DNA of 64,000 nt from Palsa-461 sp963768185 (lineage in GTDB: Bacteria > Actinomycetota > Acidimicrobiia > Acidimicrobiales > RAAP-2). Location of the stretch: positions 682,001-746,000 of the forward strand of contig CAVYGS010000004.1 of NCBI GenBank assembly GCA_963768185.1, written 5' to 3'. Positions within the stretch are counted from its first letter, which is position 1. The number at the start of each line of letters is the position of its first letter. The notes under the pieces were generated by a model that made no database searches, was not told the origin of the DNA, and was given only the letters and a program-made list of their open reading frames with translations. The position numbers and the translations under genes are program-made. This document shows positions 24,861 to 33,869 of this stretch, in pieces.

Positions 24861-25587
24861 CGCGCTTGCGTCCCCACATGACCAGCCCGCCGCCGAGGCT
24901 CATGCGACGCACGCCAACGTCCCCGAAGCCCGCGGTCTCCCATGCGGCGACTGTCCAGTCGATCGGGTAGCGCCGATAGTGCTCGGCGATGTTGGGTCCG
25001 AGGAATCGGCCGACGCGCCACCACTCCCGCCCGCCCGTGAGCCATCCCGCGACCGGAAGGACGAGGCGCGTGTAACACCACCAGGCGGCTCGCCAGAATG
25101 CGTTCGGCGGCGCGAGGAACTCGAGGCTCGCGACCTGCCCGCCGGGTTTCACCACACGGGCGAGCTCGGTCAGGGTCGCCAGCGGGTCGTCGACGTAGCG
25201 CAAGAGGTAGGTGAAGGTGAGCGCATCGAAGGAGGCGTCGGGGAACGGGAGCTGTTCGGCGCGACCCTCGACGAGGTCGATCCGGTCGGAGAGGCCCGCC
25301 GCTTCGACCCGGTGGGCCCCGTGTCGGAGCATCGGGAGGGTCAGGTCGTAGGCGAGCACCCGTGCCGGGGAGCGCCGGGCCAGCTGGACAGCCACGCCTG
25401 CGGTGCCCGACGCCACGTCGAGGACGCTCGCCGGGCCGTCCGCGACGGCGTGGCCGACCATGCACCGGCGCCAGCGGCGGTTCTGGCCCATGGAGAGGAC
25501 CTCGCACAGCAGGTCGTAGCGGCTGGCGAGTGGCGAGAACAGGTCGATGGCGAAGCCGTTCGCGCTCTCGGACGGGACCCGCGCCAT
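24853..25587 (-). CDS. UbiE/MenG-like class I methyltransferase
   Basis: SAM-dependent methyltransferase of 244 residues. Opening FSPLASRYDLLCEVLSMGQN and the SAM motif VLDVASGTAGVAVQLA match the ubiquinone/menaquinone C-methyltransferase family, with FDALTFTYLLRYVDD and ELARVVKPGGQVASLEF downstream. The usual menG NAIYGIRNF-type motif is not exact (TFTYLLRY), so it may be a paralogue. TAATGT lies 7 nt before the ATG, so the operon mRNA starts near the ATG. Confidence 0.82.
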   Translation of the reverse strand: MARVPSESANGFAIDLFSPLASRYDLLCEVLSMGQNRRWRRCMVGHAVADGPASVLDVASGTAGVAVQLARRSPARVLAYDLTLPMLRHGAHRVEAAGLSDRIDLVEGRAEQLPFPDASFDALTFTYLLRYVDDPLATLTELARVVKPGGQVASLEFLAPPNAFWRAAWWCYTRLVLPVAGWLTGGREWWRVGRFLGPNIAEHYRRYPIDWTVAAWETAGFGDVGVRRMSLGGGLVMWGRKRGG

Positions 25588-25729
25588 CTCGCCAACATTA
25601 CGTGGGGGCGCTCCGCCCGTGGGCGCCGCCAGGGGACGAAAAAGCCCAGGTCACCGGTCTGGGGCATCCCCGAATTCGGGAGGGCCGTCCTTTAGGCTTT
25701 TCCCTGATCGGAGGCAGCTTCGGCAGTGC

Positions 25730-25801
25730 CGACGAAAAGGCAAACCCTTCGTGAGAAGGCGACGCAAAGCCACGGGACTCTGAGAGTCAGCCGGGCCGTC
25801 G
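25730..25801 (+). promoter_or_regulatory. Cyclic-di-GMP-I (GEMM-I) riboswitch aptamer
   Basis: The conserved GEMM-I core is directly readable: AAAAGGCAAACC, an apical hairpin (CCTTC-GTGA-GAAGG), GCGACGCAAAGCC, then an ACGGGACTCTGAGAGTC hairpin arm and CAGCCGGGCCG, closed by P1 CGACG/CGTCG (25730-25734 with 25797-25801). It lies about 110 nt before the pilin operon in the same direction, so c-di-GMP should control pilin expression. TAGGCT at 25693-25698 is a possible -10 box, and CCCGAATTCGGG (25669-25680) a possible operator. Confidence 0.85.
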
Positions 25802-25831
25802 AAACGGTGGCAGCGGAGTTGCCGAGTCGGG

Positions 25832-25880
25832 GGCTTTCCCAGGGCCTGTGGAACACGCGGGAAGAGGAACAGGGAAAGTC
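25832..25880 (+). promoter_or_regulatory. Riboswitch expression-platform hairpin
   Basis: GGCTTTCCC (25832-25840) pairs with GGGAAAGTC (25872-25880), a 9-bp stem ending two bases before an ATG at 25883. The 3' arm AGGGAAAG is also the only purine-rich ribosome-binding candidate for that ATG, so folding would hide it. This suggests translational or attenuation control; the direction of the switch is not known. Confidence 0.5.
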
Positions 25881-25993
25881 TGATGGCCTACGAGTGTGGC
25901 CGGATCGGCGCGCCATGAAGGCGCTCCGGCACGCGCTCGCGCGGCGACCGCGGCCTCGATGGCGCGGACCACCGCGACGAGGGCTTCGGGCTC

Positions 25994-28732
25994 ATGGAGT
26001 GCATTGTGGCCATGGTCGTGCTGCTCGGCGTCCTCATCCCGACTGCCTACCTGTTCACGAACGTGCTCGGTCAGTCAGCGATCGCGCGCCAGCGCATCAC
26101 CGCCCTCTCGTTGGCCGAGCAGATCATCGAGAACCTCAACAACTCGGGGCCACCAACGGACACGAACAACCAGCCCGAGGTGGGCACAACGCTGTCCGGA
26201 TCGACGATCTGTTCGGACATGACCTCCGCATGCAGCAACGGCACCGCCACGCTCTCGGGGATCGTCTACACGGCCACCGCCATCTTCAACTGGACCGACG
26301 CGAGCGGCGGAACACCGGACTTCTGTACCTCGGGCACCTCGCCCGTGCTCGGCCTCCAGGTCAAGGTGACGTGGGGGAGCGGGCAGAGCATCACCGACCA
26401 AGCCATCTTGAACTTCCCCCCGTCCGGGGACATCACCAACGGCTACCTCGCAATCCAGGTGAGCGGCGAGACGGCTGGGACCCCCCCGAATGGAGTCGCC
26501 GGCGTGCCCGTCGAGGTGTCCGGCTCAGCCCTGTCCACCCCGTATTCCCTGACACCGAGCTCGGACGGCTGCACGTTCTTGCAGGTTCCCCCGGGCACCT
26601 ACACCGTCCAGGTCGGACCGGACGGCACGTACGTCGCCAACTACAACGAGGCGAGCTCGGAGACCCAGGCGCTCTCGAACCAGTCCGCCATCACGGTCAT
26701 CGCGGCCGAGGTGACCCAGGTCAGCTTCCAGTTCGACCAGGGCGCCTACGTCGACCTCTCCTACCCGAGCACGACGTCGATCGACGACGGGATCACCTGC
26801 CCGAACACGACCATCCTCACCTGTTTGGCCATGGGGCAGACCTACTCGAGTTCGACTTCGCCAGCGACCGGTGCCGTCGCGGTCGGCATCGCGAAGACCA
26901 GCTCGGGCTGGTCCACCGCAACGTTCCCGTCGACGATGACCCGCATCGAGGACGTCGCCTGCACGTCGAGCGCGTGTATCGCCGTCGGGTATAGCTCGTC
27001 GGGCGGCGCCGCGGCAGTCTCGACGAACGGGACTGCGTGGTCCAACAGCTCGCACTGCCCGCAGCTGGGCGTAACGCAGCTCACCAACATCACCTGCCCG
27101 ACCAGCGCCACCACCTTCAATTGCATCGCCATCGGCACGAACTCCTCCGGAGGCGTGGTGCTCACCGCTGTGATCTCGGGTTCCACCGTGACCTGGACCA
27201 ACGACACCGTCCCCACGAACACCGGGTTCAGCGAGGTGACCTGCCCGAGCGCGACGAGCCAGCCGATCTGCTTCGTGATGGGAAGCACCTCCTCCACTGC
27301 GGCAACGATCATCTCGAACACCGGCTCGTTGTCGCCCGGAACGACCTGGCATGCCTTCACCCAAAGCGGCGTCACCATGGCTTCGCTCACCTCGCTCGTG
27401 TGCAACGCGACGACGTTCTGCATGGCGATCGGGACGACCTCCACCACTCCGGAGATCATCTCGATAACGAGCGTTAGCGGAACGACGGTGACTTGGAAGC
27501 CCTACACCGCCAGCGGATTCACCATGAGCACCTTCACCACCCTGGCGTGCACGACGTCAGGAGATTTCTGCTGGGCCGGAGGCACCGGAAAGATCGGGAG
27601 CGGCTCCGTCGGCCCGCTCATCGCCTACTGCAACACCACCTCAACCTCCCTCTGCGTGTCGGGCTCCGGCGGCGGCTCGACCTGGAAGAACGACACAGTG
27701 CCCGCTGCGACCACAGCGGTCTCCTCGCTGACCTGTCCATCGACCGCAGCCCCCTGCTTCGCCCTTGACACCACGAGTTCTTCAGGCGGAGTGTTGTCAC
27801 TGGCGAGCGGCGCCACCGCTTGGACCGCTGCCTCCTTGCCCAACAGCTCGAGCATCATTTCCATTACCCAGCTGGATTGCTCGACGACAACGAACTGCTA
27901 TGTCGTCGGCACGACCTCGACGGCGGCCTTTGTCGATGTACTCGCGTCAGGCAGCTGGACCGCCGCGACGTTCACGAACACGACGGGCGGAAGCCCGGTC
28001 TACATCAGCGGGATCGCCTGCACGGCTTCGACCACCTGTTACATGTCTGCTGCGACGGAGTCCGCCGGGGAGGTGTTCAGCTACTCGAGCTCTGGGACCA
28101 CCTTCAGCGCGTCGGGAACGCCCAGCGGCCTGACCGGCATGTACCTGGACAACCCTCCGATCATGGTCTCGAACTCGAACCTGGAGCCGAGCAGCGTTGT
28201 CGAGATGTCGTCACCGACGACGGCGAACGGCCCGCAGATCGAGGTCGGACCGCTGTTCCCGTTCTCGAACGGATACTCGGTGTCGGTCGGATACTGCTCA
28301 AGCGAGGCGACGTCCAACTCGGTCTTAGCCGCGACCAGCCCAGCCGGGACATCGACGGTGAACGCACCACTCGAGATGGGCATCCTCCCGATCGAGGCGA
28401 CCACGAGCAGCGGCGCCGTCCTGTCGAACGCGACGATCACGATCGTCGACGAATCGTGCACCTCTGAGCTGACGCCCCAGAGCAGCGGGTCGTTCCCCGC
28501 GCTGTCCAACCCTCCGGCGAACCCCTCCAACCCGACCAGTTACTCCATGCCGACGAGCGCCGTGGACGGTTTCAGCCGGATCGCGGTGATCTACGGCACC
28601 TACCTGGTGACCGTCACCTCGGGGGGCACCACCCACACGACGACCGTGACGGTGAACCCGACCTCCATCGTCACCGGGACGACCAGTCCGGTGACTTACT
28701 ACATGCCCGCCTTCGTGCCGATTCCGGACTGA
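25994..28732 (+). CDS. Giant type IV prepilin with propeller-like repeat region
   Basis: 912 residues from the first in-frame ATG. The prepilin signature DEGFGLMECIVAMVVLLG (cut after Gly, Glu at +5) lies across that ATG, so translation must begin upstream: ATG 25915 (KALRHALARRPRPRW) is in another frame, and one indel near 25960 would join them. After the pilin helix comes a Thr/Ser-rich body, then from about residue 265 to 690 nine repeats with a Cys pair: ITCPNTTILTCLAMG, VACTSSACIAVG, ITCPTSATTFNCIAIG, LVCNATTFCMAIG, LDCSTTTNCYVVG and others. This is the repeat type of the secreted protein at 12701. It is probably a minor pilin carrying an adhesin-like head. It is first in a coupled operon behind a c-di-GMP riboswitch. 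Confidence 0.82.
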   Translation: MECIVAMVVLLGVLIPTAYLFTNVLGQSAIARQRITALSLAEQIIENLNNSGPPTDTNNQPEVGTTLSGSTICSDMTSACSNGTATLSGIVYTATAIFNWTDASGGTPDFCTSGTSPVLGLQVKVTWGSGQSITDQAILNFPPSGDITNGYLAIQVSGETAGTPPNGVAGVPVEVSGSALSTPYSLTPSSDGCTFLQVPPGTYTVQVGPDGTYVANYNEASSETQALSNQSAITVIAAEVTQVSFQFDQGAYVDLSYPSTTSIDDGITCPNTTILTCLAMGQTYSSSTSPATGAVAVGIAKTSSGWSTATFPSTMTRIEDVACTSSACIAVGYSSSGGAAAVSTNGTAWSNSSHCPQLGVTQLTNITCPTSATTFNCIAIGTNSSGGVVLTAVISGSTVTWTNDTVPTNTGFSEVTCPSATSQPICFVMGSTSSTAATIISNTGSLSPGTTWHAFTQSGVTMASLTSLVCNATTFCMAIGTTSTTPEIISITSVSGTTVTWKPYTASGFTMSTFTTLACTTSGDFCWAGGTGKIGSGSVGPLIAYCNTTSTSLCVSGSGGGSTWKNDTVPAATTAVSSLTCPSTAAPCFALDTTSSSGGVLSLASGATAWTAASLPNSSSIISITQLDCSTTTNCYVVGTTSTAAFVDVLASGSWTAATFTNTTGGSPVYISGIACTASTTCYMSAATESAGEVFSYSSSGTTFSASGTPSGLTGMYLDNPPIMVSNSNLEPSSVVEMSSPTTANGPQIEVGPLFPFSNGYSVSVGYCSSEATSNSVLAATSPAGTSTVNAPLEMGILPIEATTSSGAVLSNATITIVDESCTSELTPQSSGSFPALSNPPANPSNPTSYSMPTSAVDGFSRIAVIYGTYLVTVTSGGTTHTTTVTVNPTSIVTGTTSPVTYYMPAFVPIPD

Positions 28733-29628
28733 TGCGACCGCTCAGCCTCCGCCGTCGGCGCGTCAAAGGAGCGGACTTGGACGAGTCCGGGTTCACGCTC
28801 GTCGAGATGATGATTGCCATGGCGACGCTCCTCATACTCTTCGCCATGACCGTGCCGATCGTTGACACGGTCTTCCTCACGATCGCCCGCGTCAACAACA
28901 CGTACACGAACGTCAATCAGCTCCTGCCGGTCTCGACCAACCTGCAGCGTTTCATCCGTTCGGCGGTGGAGCCCGGTCCGACCACCAGCGGCGTGCCCGA
29001 CCCCGCGTTCGTGACCGGGGCGATCACCCCGACGTCGATCACCTTCTACACCAACGTGGGCGACACCAATGGGCCAGCCAAGATCGTCGCCAGCTGCCAG
29101 TCGACGACGCCGAGCTCGGGGCTGTGCAACTCCGGGGGGACCTTCACGGTCACCGAGGCCCATGCGACCACCAATTCCAGTACCCATGCCACAAACTGTC
29201 CGCCGACGGGAACGGGGTGCACCTGGGGCACTGCTGAGACGCTGATCACGGTCAACGGTGTCTCGAACGCCAGCGACGATGCACCACTGTTCGTCTACAC
29301 GCTGCTGGTGACCACGGCGAACAGTTCTGGGACGACCAGCACCACCTCGGAGGTCGGCAGTACTTGTGCCTCGCAGTATTCGGGGGCGGCTGTACTCTCC
29401 TGCTACTACAACGACGACACGTCCGCCTTCAACACGTGCACCAGCACCACGGGCACCTCGGGCAACGTGCTGGCGGCGTGCCAGAACGCCGAGATCTACG
29501 CCGTGACGATCGACCTGCAGGTGAACGGCGTGTCGACCGGGCGGACCGCCGGCCAGCAGTCCGAGGACGACAGTACCGTCTACCTGCTCTCTCCCGAGTC
29601 TGCTGACTACGAGTCGATGGTGGGATGA
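28732..29628 (+). CDS. Type IV prepilin (PilW-like minor pilin)
   Basis: 298 residues. The leader RRRRVKGADLDESG is followed by FTLVEMMIAMATLLILFAM, the classical prepilin N-terminus (Phe +1, Glu +5). The rest is a Thr/Ser/Asn-rich globular domain with several Cys pairs (VASCQSTTPSSGLC, TNCPPTGTGC, STCASQYSGAAVLSCYY), so disulfides are likely outside the cell. The ATG overlaps the stop of the giant pilin (TGATG), so both are made together. The order pilV-like, pilW-like, pilX-like is that of minor pilin operons. Confidence 0.85.
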   Translation: MRPLSLRRRRVKGADLDESGFTLVEMMIAMATLLILFAMTVPIVDTVFLTIARVNNTYTNVNQLLPVSTNLQRFIRSAVEPGPTTSGVPDPAFVTGAITPTSITFYTNVGDTNGPAKIVASCQSTTPSSGLCNSGGTFTVTEAHATTNSSTHATNCPPTGTGCTWGTAETLITVNGVSNASDDAPLFVYTLLVTTANSSGTTSTTSEVGSTCASQYSGAAVLSCYYNDDTSAFNTCTSTTGTSGNVLAACQNAEIYAVTIDLQVNGVSTGRTAGQQSEDDSTVYLLSPESADYESMVG

Positions 29629-29629
29629 G

Positions 29630-31681
29630 ATGACCAAGCGCACCTGGAGACCCGTCGTCTATCGCCTGCGCGACCAGCAATCGGTGCGCGCGCTTGCTCG
29701 CGTGCGCGACGCGGGGCAGGCGGCGCTGGGGCTCGTGATCGGGATCATCCTTCTCATATCGCTGAGCGCGGGAACCCTGGCGGCGACAGCCATGCAGCAC
29801 GACCCGCTCGTGTCTAGCGACGTGATCCAGCACCTCGCCTATCGCGCCCTGCAGTCCGGGATCGACTCGTACCTTGCGACCGCCAATGACAACCCCAACA
29901 TCGTGAACTGCAACTCGTCGAACACCACGTCGTCGAGCCTTACGTGTCCCTCATCCCAGCTCCCCGCTCTGGACAGCTGGGAACGGGTTGTGGGAAGCAA
30001 CAACAATCCGGTCACTGAGTACTTCATGTGGACCAACCCCGCTCTGTGCTTCAACACGCAGTGCAGCGGCGTCACGAGCACGGCCGGTCAGACGCTCGAC
30101 TACGTGAAGGAGCTCGTCTACGGGGCCGCCCAAAGCGGTTTGAACACGTCGTACCAGAGCTCGTATCTGTACCTAGTCCCGGAAAACGGGTTCCTGACCC
30201 ACCTCTTCTGGAGCAACTACGAGTCGACCGTGCCCGCGACGGGCGACACCTCGACGTGCACGTATGACTGGAACGACAACTACGAGGGCCCCGACACCCT
30301 CCACAAGAACAACTTCAACAGCTCGAACTGCGCTGCGGTCTTCTTCGGCCCGGGGGACATCCTGGATGGGCCTGTGTACTCGAACGACTCCATCTACGTA
30401 GCGAGCGACCCCAACTTCGGGTCGAGCACGGACGAGGGCATCGTTACCACGCACGACCCCAACTGCCAGTTCGTCGACCCGGAAGACGGTGATGGGACAG
30501 CAAGCACGTGTGCAAACGCCGACAACAATGACGTCGGCACCTACGACGCGGTCAATAGCTCCTACAACGCCCAGTTCGAGCCGCTCCCGACCACCGACAC
30601 GTCGCTTGAAACCATTGCCGCCGAAAACGGGTGTGTCTACTCGGGTCCTACCGAGATCACGCTGCACAACAGCGGCACGACCGAGTACATGACGGTGAAC
30701 AGCCCGGACACGCCGTACACGAGCTCGGGAGGAACTACCTACAACCTGGATACGGGGTCGGGATCGGGCAACAGTGGTACCAATCAAGACCTCGACACGA
30801 CGAACACAAACAAATGCGACGCGGGCGGCGACACTGAGGTGCCTGTCCCGTCGAACGAGGTCGTGTACATCGAGAACACCCCGTCAAGCCAGACATGTGC
30901 GTCCTATGCGAACCCGTTCGAGGGCGAGTCGCCGAGCGGGACGTACTCGCAGCTTGGCCAGTACCTCGGGCAGTCATCGAGCCCCAACTGCGAGGGCGAC
31001 GCCTTCGTGCAGGGAAATGTGACGGGTAACCTCACGATCGCGACCCAGAACAACGTCGTCATCGACGGGAATATCGAATACCAGGACTGTGGAACGGGCT
31101 TCAATAGCACCACGGTGCAGTGTGCCTACAACTCGTCAGCCGCCACGCCCAACGATGCCCTCGGACTGATCGCTTTCGCGTATGTCGAGGTGAACCGCCC
31201 GCTCAACGCCGGCTATGTGATGACCACGTGCGGCGCCACCGGAGCCGCATCGGCTCCGTATTGTGATCCGTCGGGCGGTTCGGGGATCATCATCGACGCC
31301 GCGATCCTGGCCCTGAACGACGGGTTCGGGGTGAACAACTACAACACGACTGGCAACGGCTCGAGCCCCTTCTCGTCGTCGGCCAACGAGGGTCAGCTGA
31401 CCATCTACGGCTCGGTCGCACAGGATTACCGACCCGCCGTCGGCGAGTTCAGCGGCACGTCGATCGTGGCGGGGTATTCGAAGTACTACACGTGGGACAG
31501 CCGCCTGGAATACGTCAACGTCCCGTACTACCTCGACCCGGGGACTCCGCGGTGGGTCATCGCCTCAACCGCGGTCACCCAGGGGGTCAGCTGCGTGGGG
31601 ACGCCCTTGCCCGGGGTCTGGAACTCCGCCGACAACTATGGCAGTTATGGGAACGTGGGTAACTGCACCGCCCCGTCCTAG
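29630..31681 (+). CDS. Large PilX-like pilus-associated surface protein
   Basis: 683 residues. A basic N-terminus and one hydrophobic helix (LGLVIGIILLISLSAGTLAA), preceded by RVRDAGQAAL, look like the PilX_N type of pilus assembly protein, with a less canonical cleavage site. The large exported part is Asn/Thr/Ser-rich with many Cys and aspartate-rich runs (DPEDGDGTASTCANADNNDV), and includes beta-solenoid-like stretches (GNVTGNLTIATQNNVVIDGN). It starts 2 nt after the preceding stop. Its own stop shares a CTAG with the convergent FtsH-like gene. Confidence 0.75.
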   Translation: MTKRTWRPVVYRLRDQQSVRALARVRDAGQAALGLVIGIILLISLSAGTLAATAMQHDPLVSSDVIQHLAYRALQSGIDSYLATANDNPNIVNCNSSNTTSSSLTCPSSQLPALDSWERVVGSNNNPVTEYFMWTNPALCFNTQCSGVTSTAGQTLDYVKELVYGAAQSGLNTSYQSSYLYLVPENGFLTHLFWSNYESTVPATGDTSTCTYDWNDNYEGPDTLHKNNFNSSNCAAVFFGPGDILDGPVYSNDSIYVASDPNFGSSTDEGIVTTHDPNCQFVDPEDGDGTASTCANADNNDVGTYDAVNSSYNAQFEPLPTTDTSLETIAAENGCVYSGPTEITLHNSGTTEYMTVNSPDTPYTSSGGTTYNLDTGSGSGNSGTNQDLDTTNTNKCDAGGDTEVPVPSNEVVYIENTPSSQTCASYANPFEGESPSGTYSQLGQYLGQSSSPNCEGDAFVQGNVTGNLTIATQNNVVIDGNIEYQDCGTGFNSTTVQCAYNSSAATPNDALGLIAFAYVEVNRPLNAGYVMTTCGATGAASAPYCDPSGGSGIIIDAAILALNDGFGVNNYNTTGNGSSPFSSSANEGQLTIYGSVAQDYRPAVGEFSGTSIVAGYSKYYTWDSRLEYVNVPYYLDPGTPRWVIASTAVTQGVSCVGTPLPGVWNSADNYGSYGNVGNCTAPS

Positions 31682-33587
31682 AGCGAGACCCCGAGCGTCT
31701 CGGGCGTCGCAGTCCGGACCCGGTCCGGCCGGGCCGCCTGGATGACTGCGGTGATCTCGGGTCCGACCAGCTCCTCTCGCTCCAAAAGGGCGTCGCGGAG
31801 CGCCTCCAACACATGGCGATGCTCGTCGAGCATCGACCGGGCTTCGTCCTTGGAGCGCGAGAGCAGACGGTCAACCTCGTCGCGCCCCGCGTCGTTCGTC
31901 AGAATCTTGGCGGCGACGTCCGGCGACGTCAGGCTGGTCGAGGTGTCGACGATCAGCGACGACCCCATGCCGAGCACGCCAATCATCTGACAGGCGGTCG
32001 CGGTGGCGGCGGCCAGGTCCCCGGCCACCCCCGAGGAGGTTTCCCCGAAGAAGAGCTCCTCGGCCGCCATGCCGCCCATGGCGATCTGGATCAGCGCCAG
32101 CATCTCGCTGCGAGTCCTCGTGAACCGCTCCTCGGTGTCGGAGTGGGCGAGGAGCCCGAGCGACTCTTTGCGCTTCACGATGGTCAGGACATCGAGCGTT
32201 CGGCCGCGGCCGACCAGCCAGGCCACGGTGGCGTGGCCGGCCTCGTGGGTCGCGATCAGCCGGCGCTCCGCTTCCGTGTAGAGCGCGCCATTGGCCAGGC
32301 CGATCTCGTTGGTCATCTTCGCCTGGGTGATGTCGCTCCACGACAGAGCGTCCGACCCGCGGCGCAAAGCCCACACCAGCGCCTCGTCCAACAGGTGCTC
32401 GATCATCACGGGTGAGTACCCGGCGGTCATGCCGGCAAGTGCCTCGCGGCGGGCCTCGTCGTCGAGTTCGGTGGTGTGGGCCTTCTTGGCCAAGTAGTAG
32501 TCGATGATGTCGCGACGGCCTGCCCTTGTCGGCAAGTCGAAGTAGATCGATCGATCGAAGCGCCCGGGGCGCAGCAGGGCCGGGTCGAGGTCGTCCGCCC
32601 GGTTGGTGGCTCCGATGACAAGCATGTTGGCCGGCGCGCACGACGGCTTGGAGAGCTGCCGGCTCCGCGGGAGCCACTGATTGACGAAGTCGACCAGTGT
32701 CCCCAGGAAGCGGGCGCCCACGGTCGGCGCGTCGAAGGACTGCAGCTGGATCAAGAGCTCGTTGACGACGCCGGCGATCCCCTCACGGTGACCGAATCCC
32801 CGACCCGAGCGGGAGGCGCCGATGGCGTCGATCTCCTCGATGAACCCGATGGCCCCTCCCTCGCGTCGGGCGTAGCGCCGCAACGCCTTGAAATAGGAGC
32901 GGATCTTGCGGTTGGTGGCGCCGTAGTACATCGACTGGAAGGCCGAGGACGAGACGAACAAGAAGGGCACGCCGGCTTCGCCGGCCAGTGCCTTCGCGAG
33001 GTAGGTCTTGCCGGTCCCGGGTGGCCCTTCGAAGAGGATGGCGCGACGCGGGTGCCCCCCATCTGCTCGGCGAACGTCCGGTGCGCGAGGAACAGGTTGA
33101 GTGTCTTGCGGACCTCTTCCACGACGACCTCGGAGCCCCTGACGTCGTCGAAATGCACGTCGATCTCGCGCGGTCGGTACAGCACGTGTGGCGAACGGCC
33201 ACCGCCGAGCAGCGACACGACGATGGCCGTGACGAGGACGAGCAACAAGATGATGCCCGGCAGGTAGGGGACGATCGTGCTCGGGATGTGCGGGAACGTG
33301 AACCCGTGGTGATGCCAGACGAAGAGGCGGACTGCGAGCCAGACGGCAATCGGGACCAGCAACACGCCGAGCCACAGAAGCCGGCGCTGACGGGCCCGCT
33401 CCCGGGCGACCGCGACGTCGGCACCGCGGTCGATCGCGCCGGTCGACGTGAGCATCTCGACCGTCCGCTCCCGCCGGCCGTCGGTGGGCGCGGGCTCCGT
33501 CGGCGCCTCGGGGGCGCCGGCCGGTGCTGTCACGGCGCGAAGAGCATCGCCGTCCGCCCATCCCTGGTGGGTGGAGTGGTCGCTCAC
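31678..33587 (-). pseudogene. FtsH-like membrane AAA+ metalloprotease, one frameshift
   Basis: About 636 residues when rejoined. The N-terminus has a cytosolic lead, two membrane helices (LLWLGVLLVPIAVWLAVRLF; IILLLVLVTAIVVSLLGG) and VHFDDVRGSE. After a break at a run of six G (33050-33055), the AAA+ module continues: Walker A FEGPPGTGKTYLAKAL, Walker B IGFIEEIDAIG (Glu where Asp is usual), SRH ATNRADDLDPALLRPGRFDR. The peptidase has zinc motif THEAGHATVAW and a later Asp (AGDLAAATATACQMIG). It would degrade membrane and misfolded proteins. Restoring one G rejoins MGGHPRRAILFEGPPGTGKT. GAAAGGA precedes the GTG start. Confidence 0.85.
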
Positions 33588-33869
33588 ACACGTCCTTTCG
33601 GTTCGACAGTCCGAAGGGGCGTCGGTTTCGCCACTCGCTCCCCGTCAGTCAGGCGACCATCTGTGCCTGACGGATCAACGCTCCGCCCTGGTACCCACGG
33701 CTCCCCGAAGGGCACCGCAGCAAAGTGTGCACCGCACTACGTCTCATTAGCGTCCCACACGGCTTGCCACCTGGGAAAGGGGCAATTCGGATCCCGAGCG
33801 TCCCAGCCCCGGCGCGCCGGCGCTGGAGTCCCGTTGCGGCCACGCCGAGGTTCATGGTGGGCTGCTGCA
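33588..33869. other. Intergenic region upstream of divergent FtsH-like and methyltransferase genes
   Basis: No gene is supported. A hairpin GTCAGGC/GCCTGAC with a 10-nt loop lies at 33648-33671. No promoter box could be set with confidence. Confidence 0.4.

Noticed and set aside
33648..33671. Hairpin GTCAGGC/GCCTGAC identical in stem to one inside the 23.1 kb element
   Set aside because: Only the 7-bp stem is shared; loops and surroundings differ, so a common element is not supported.
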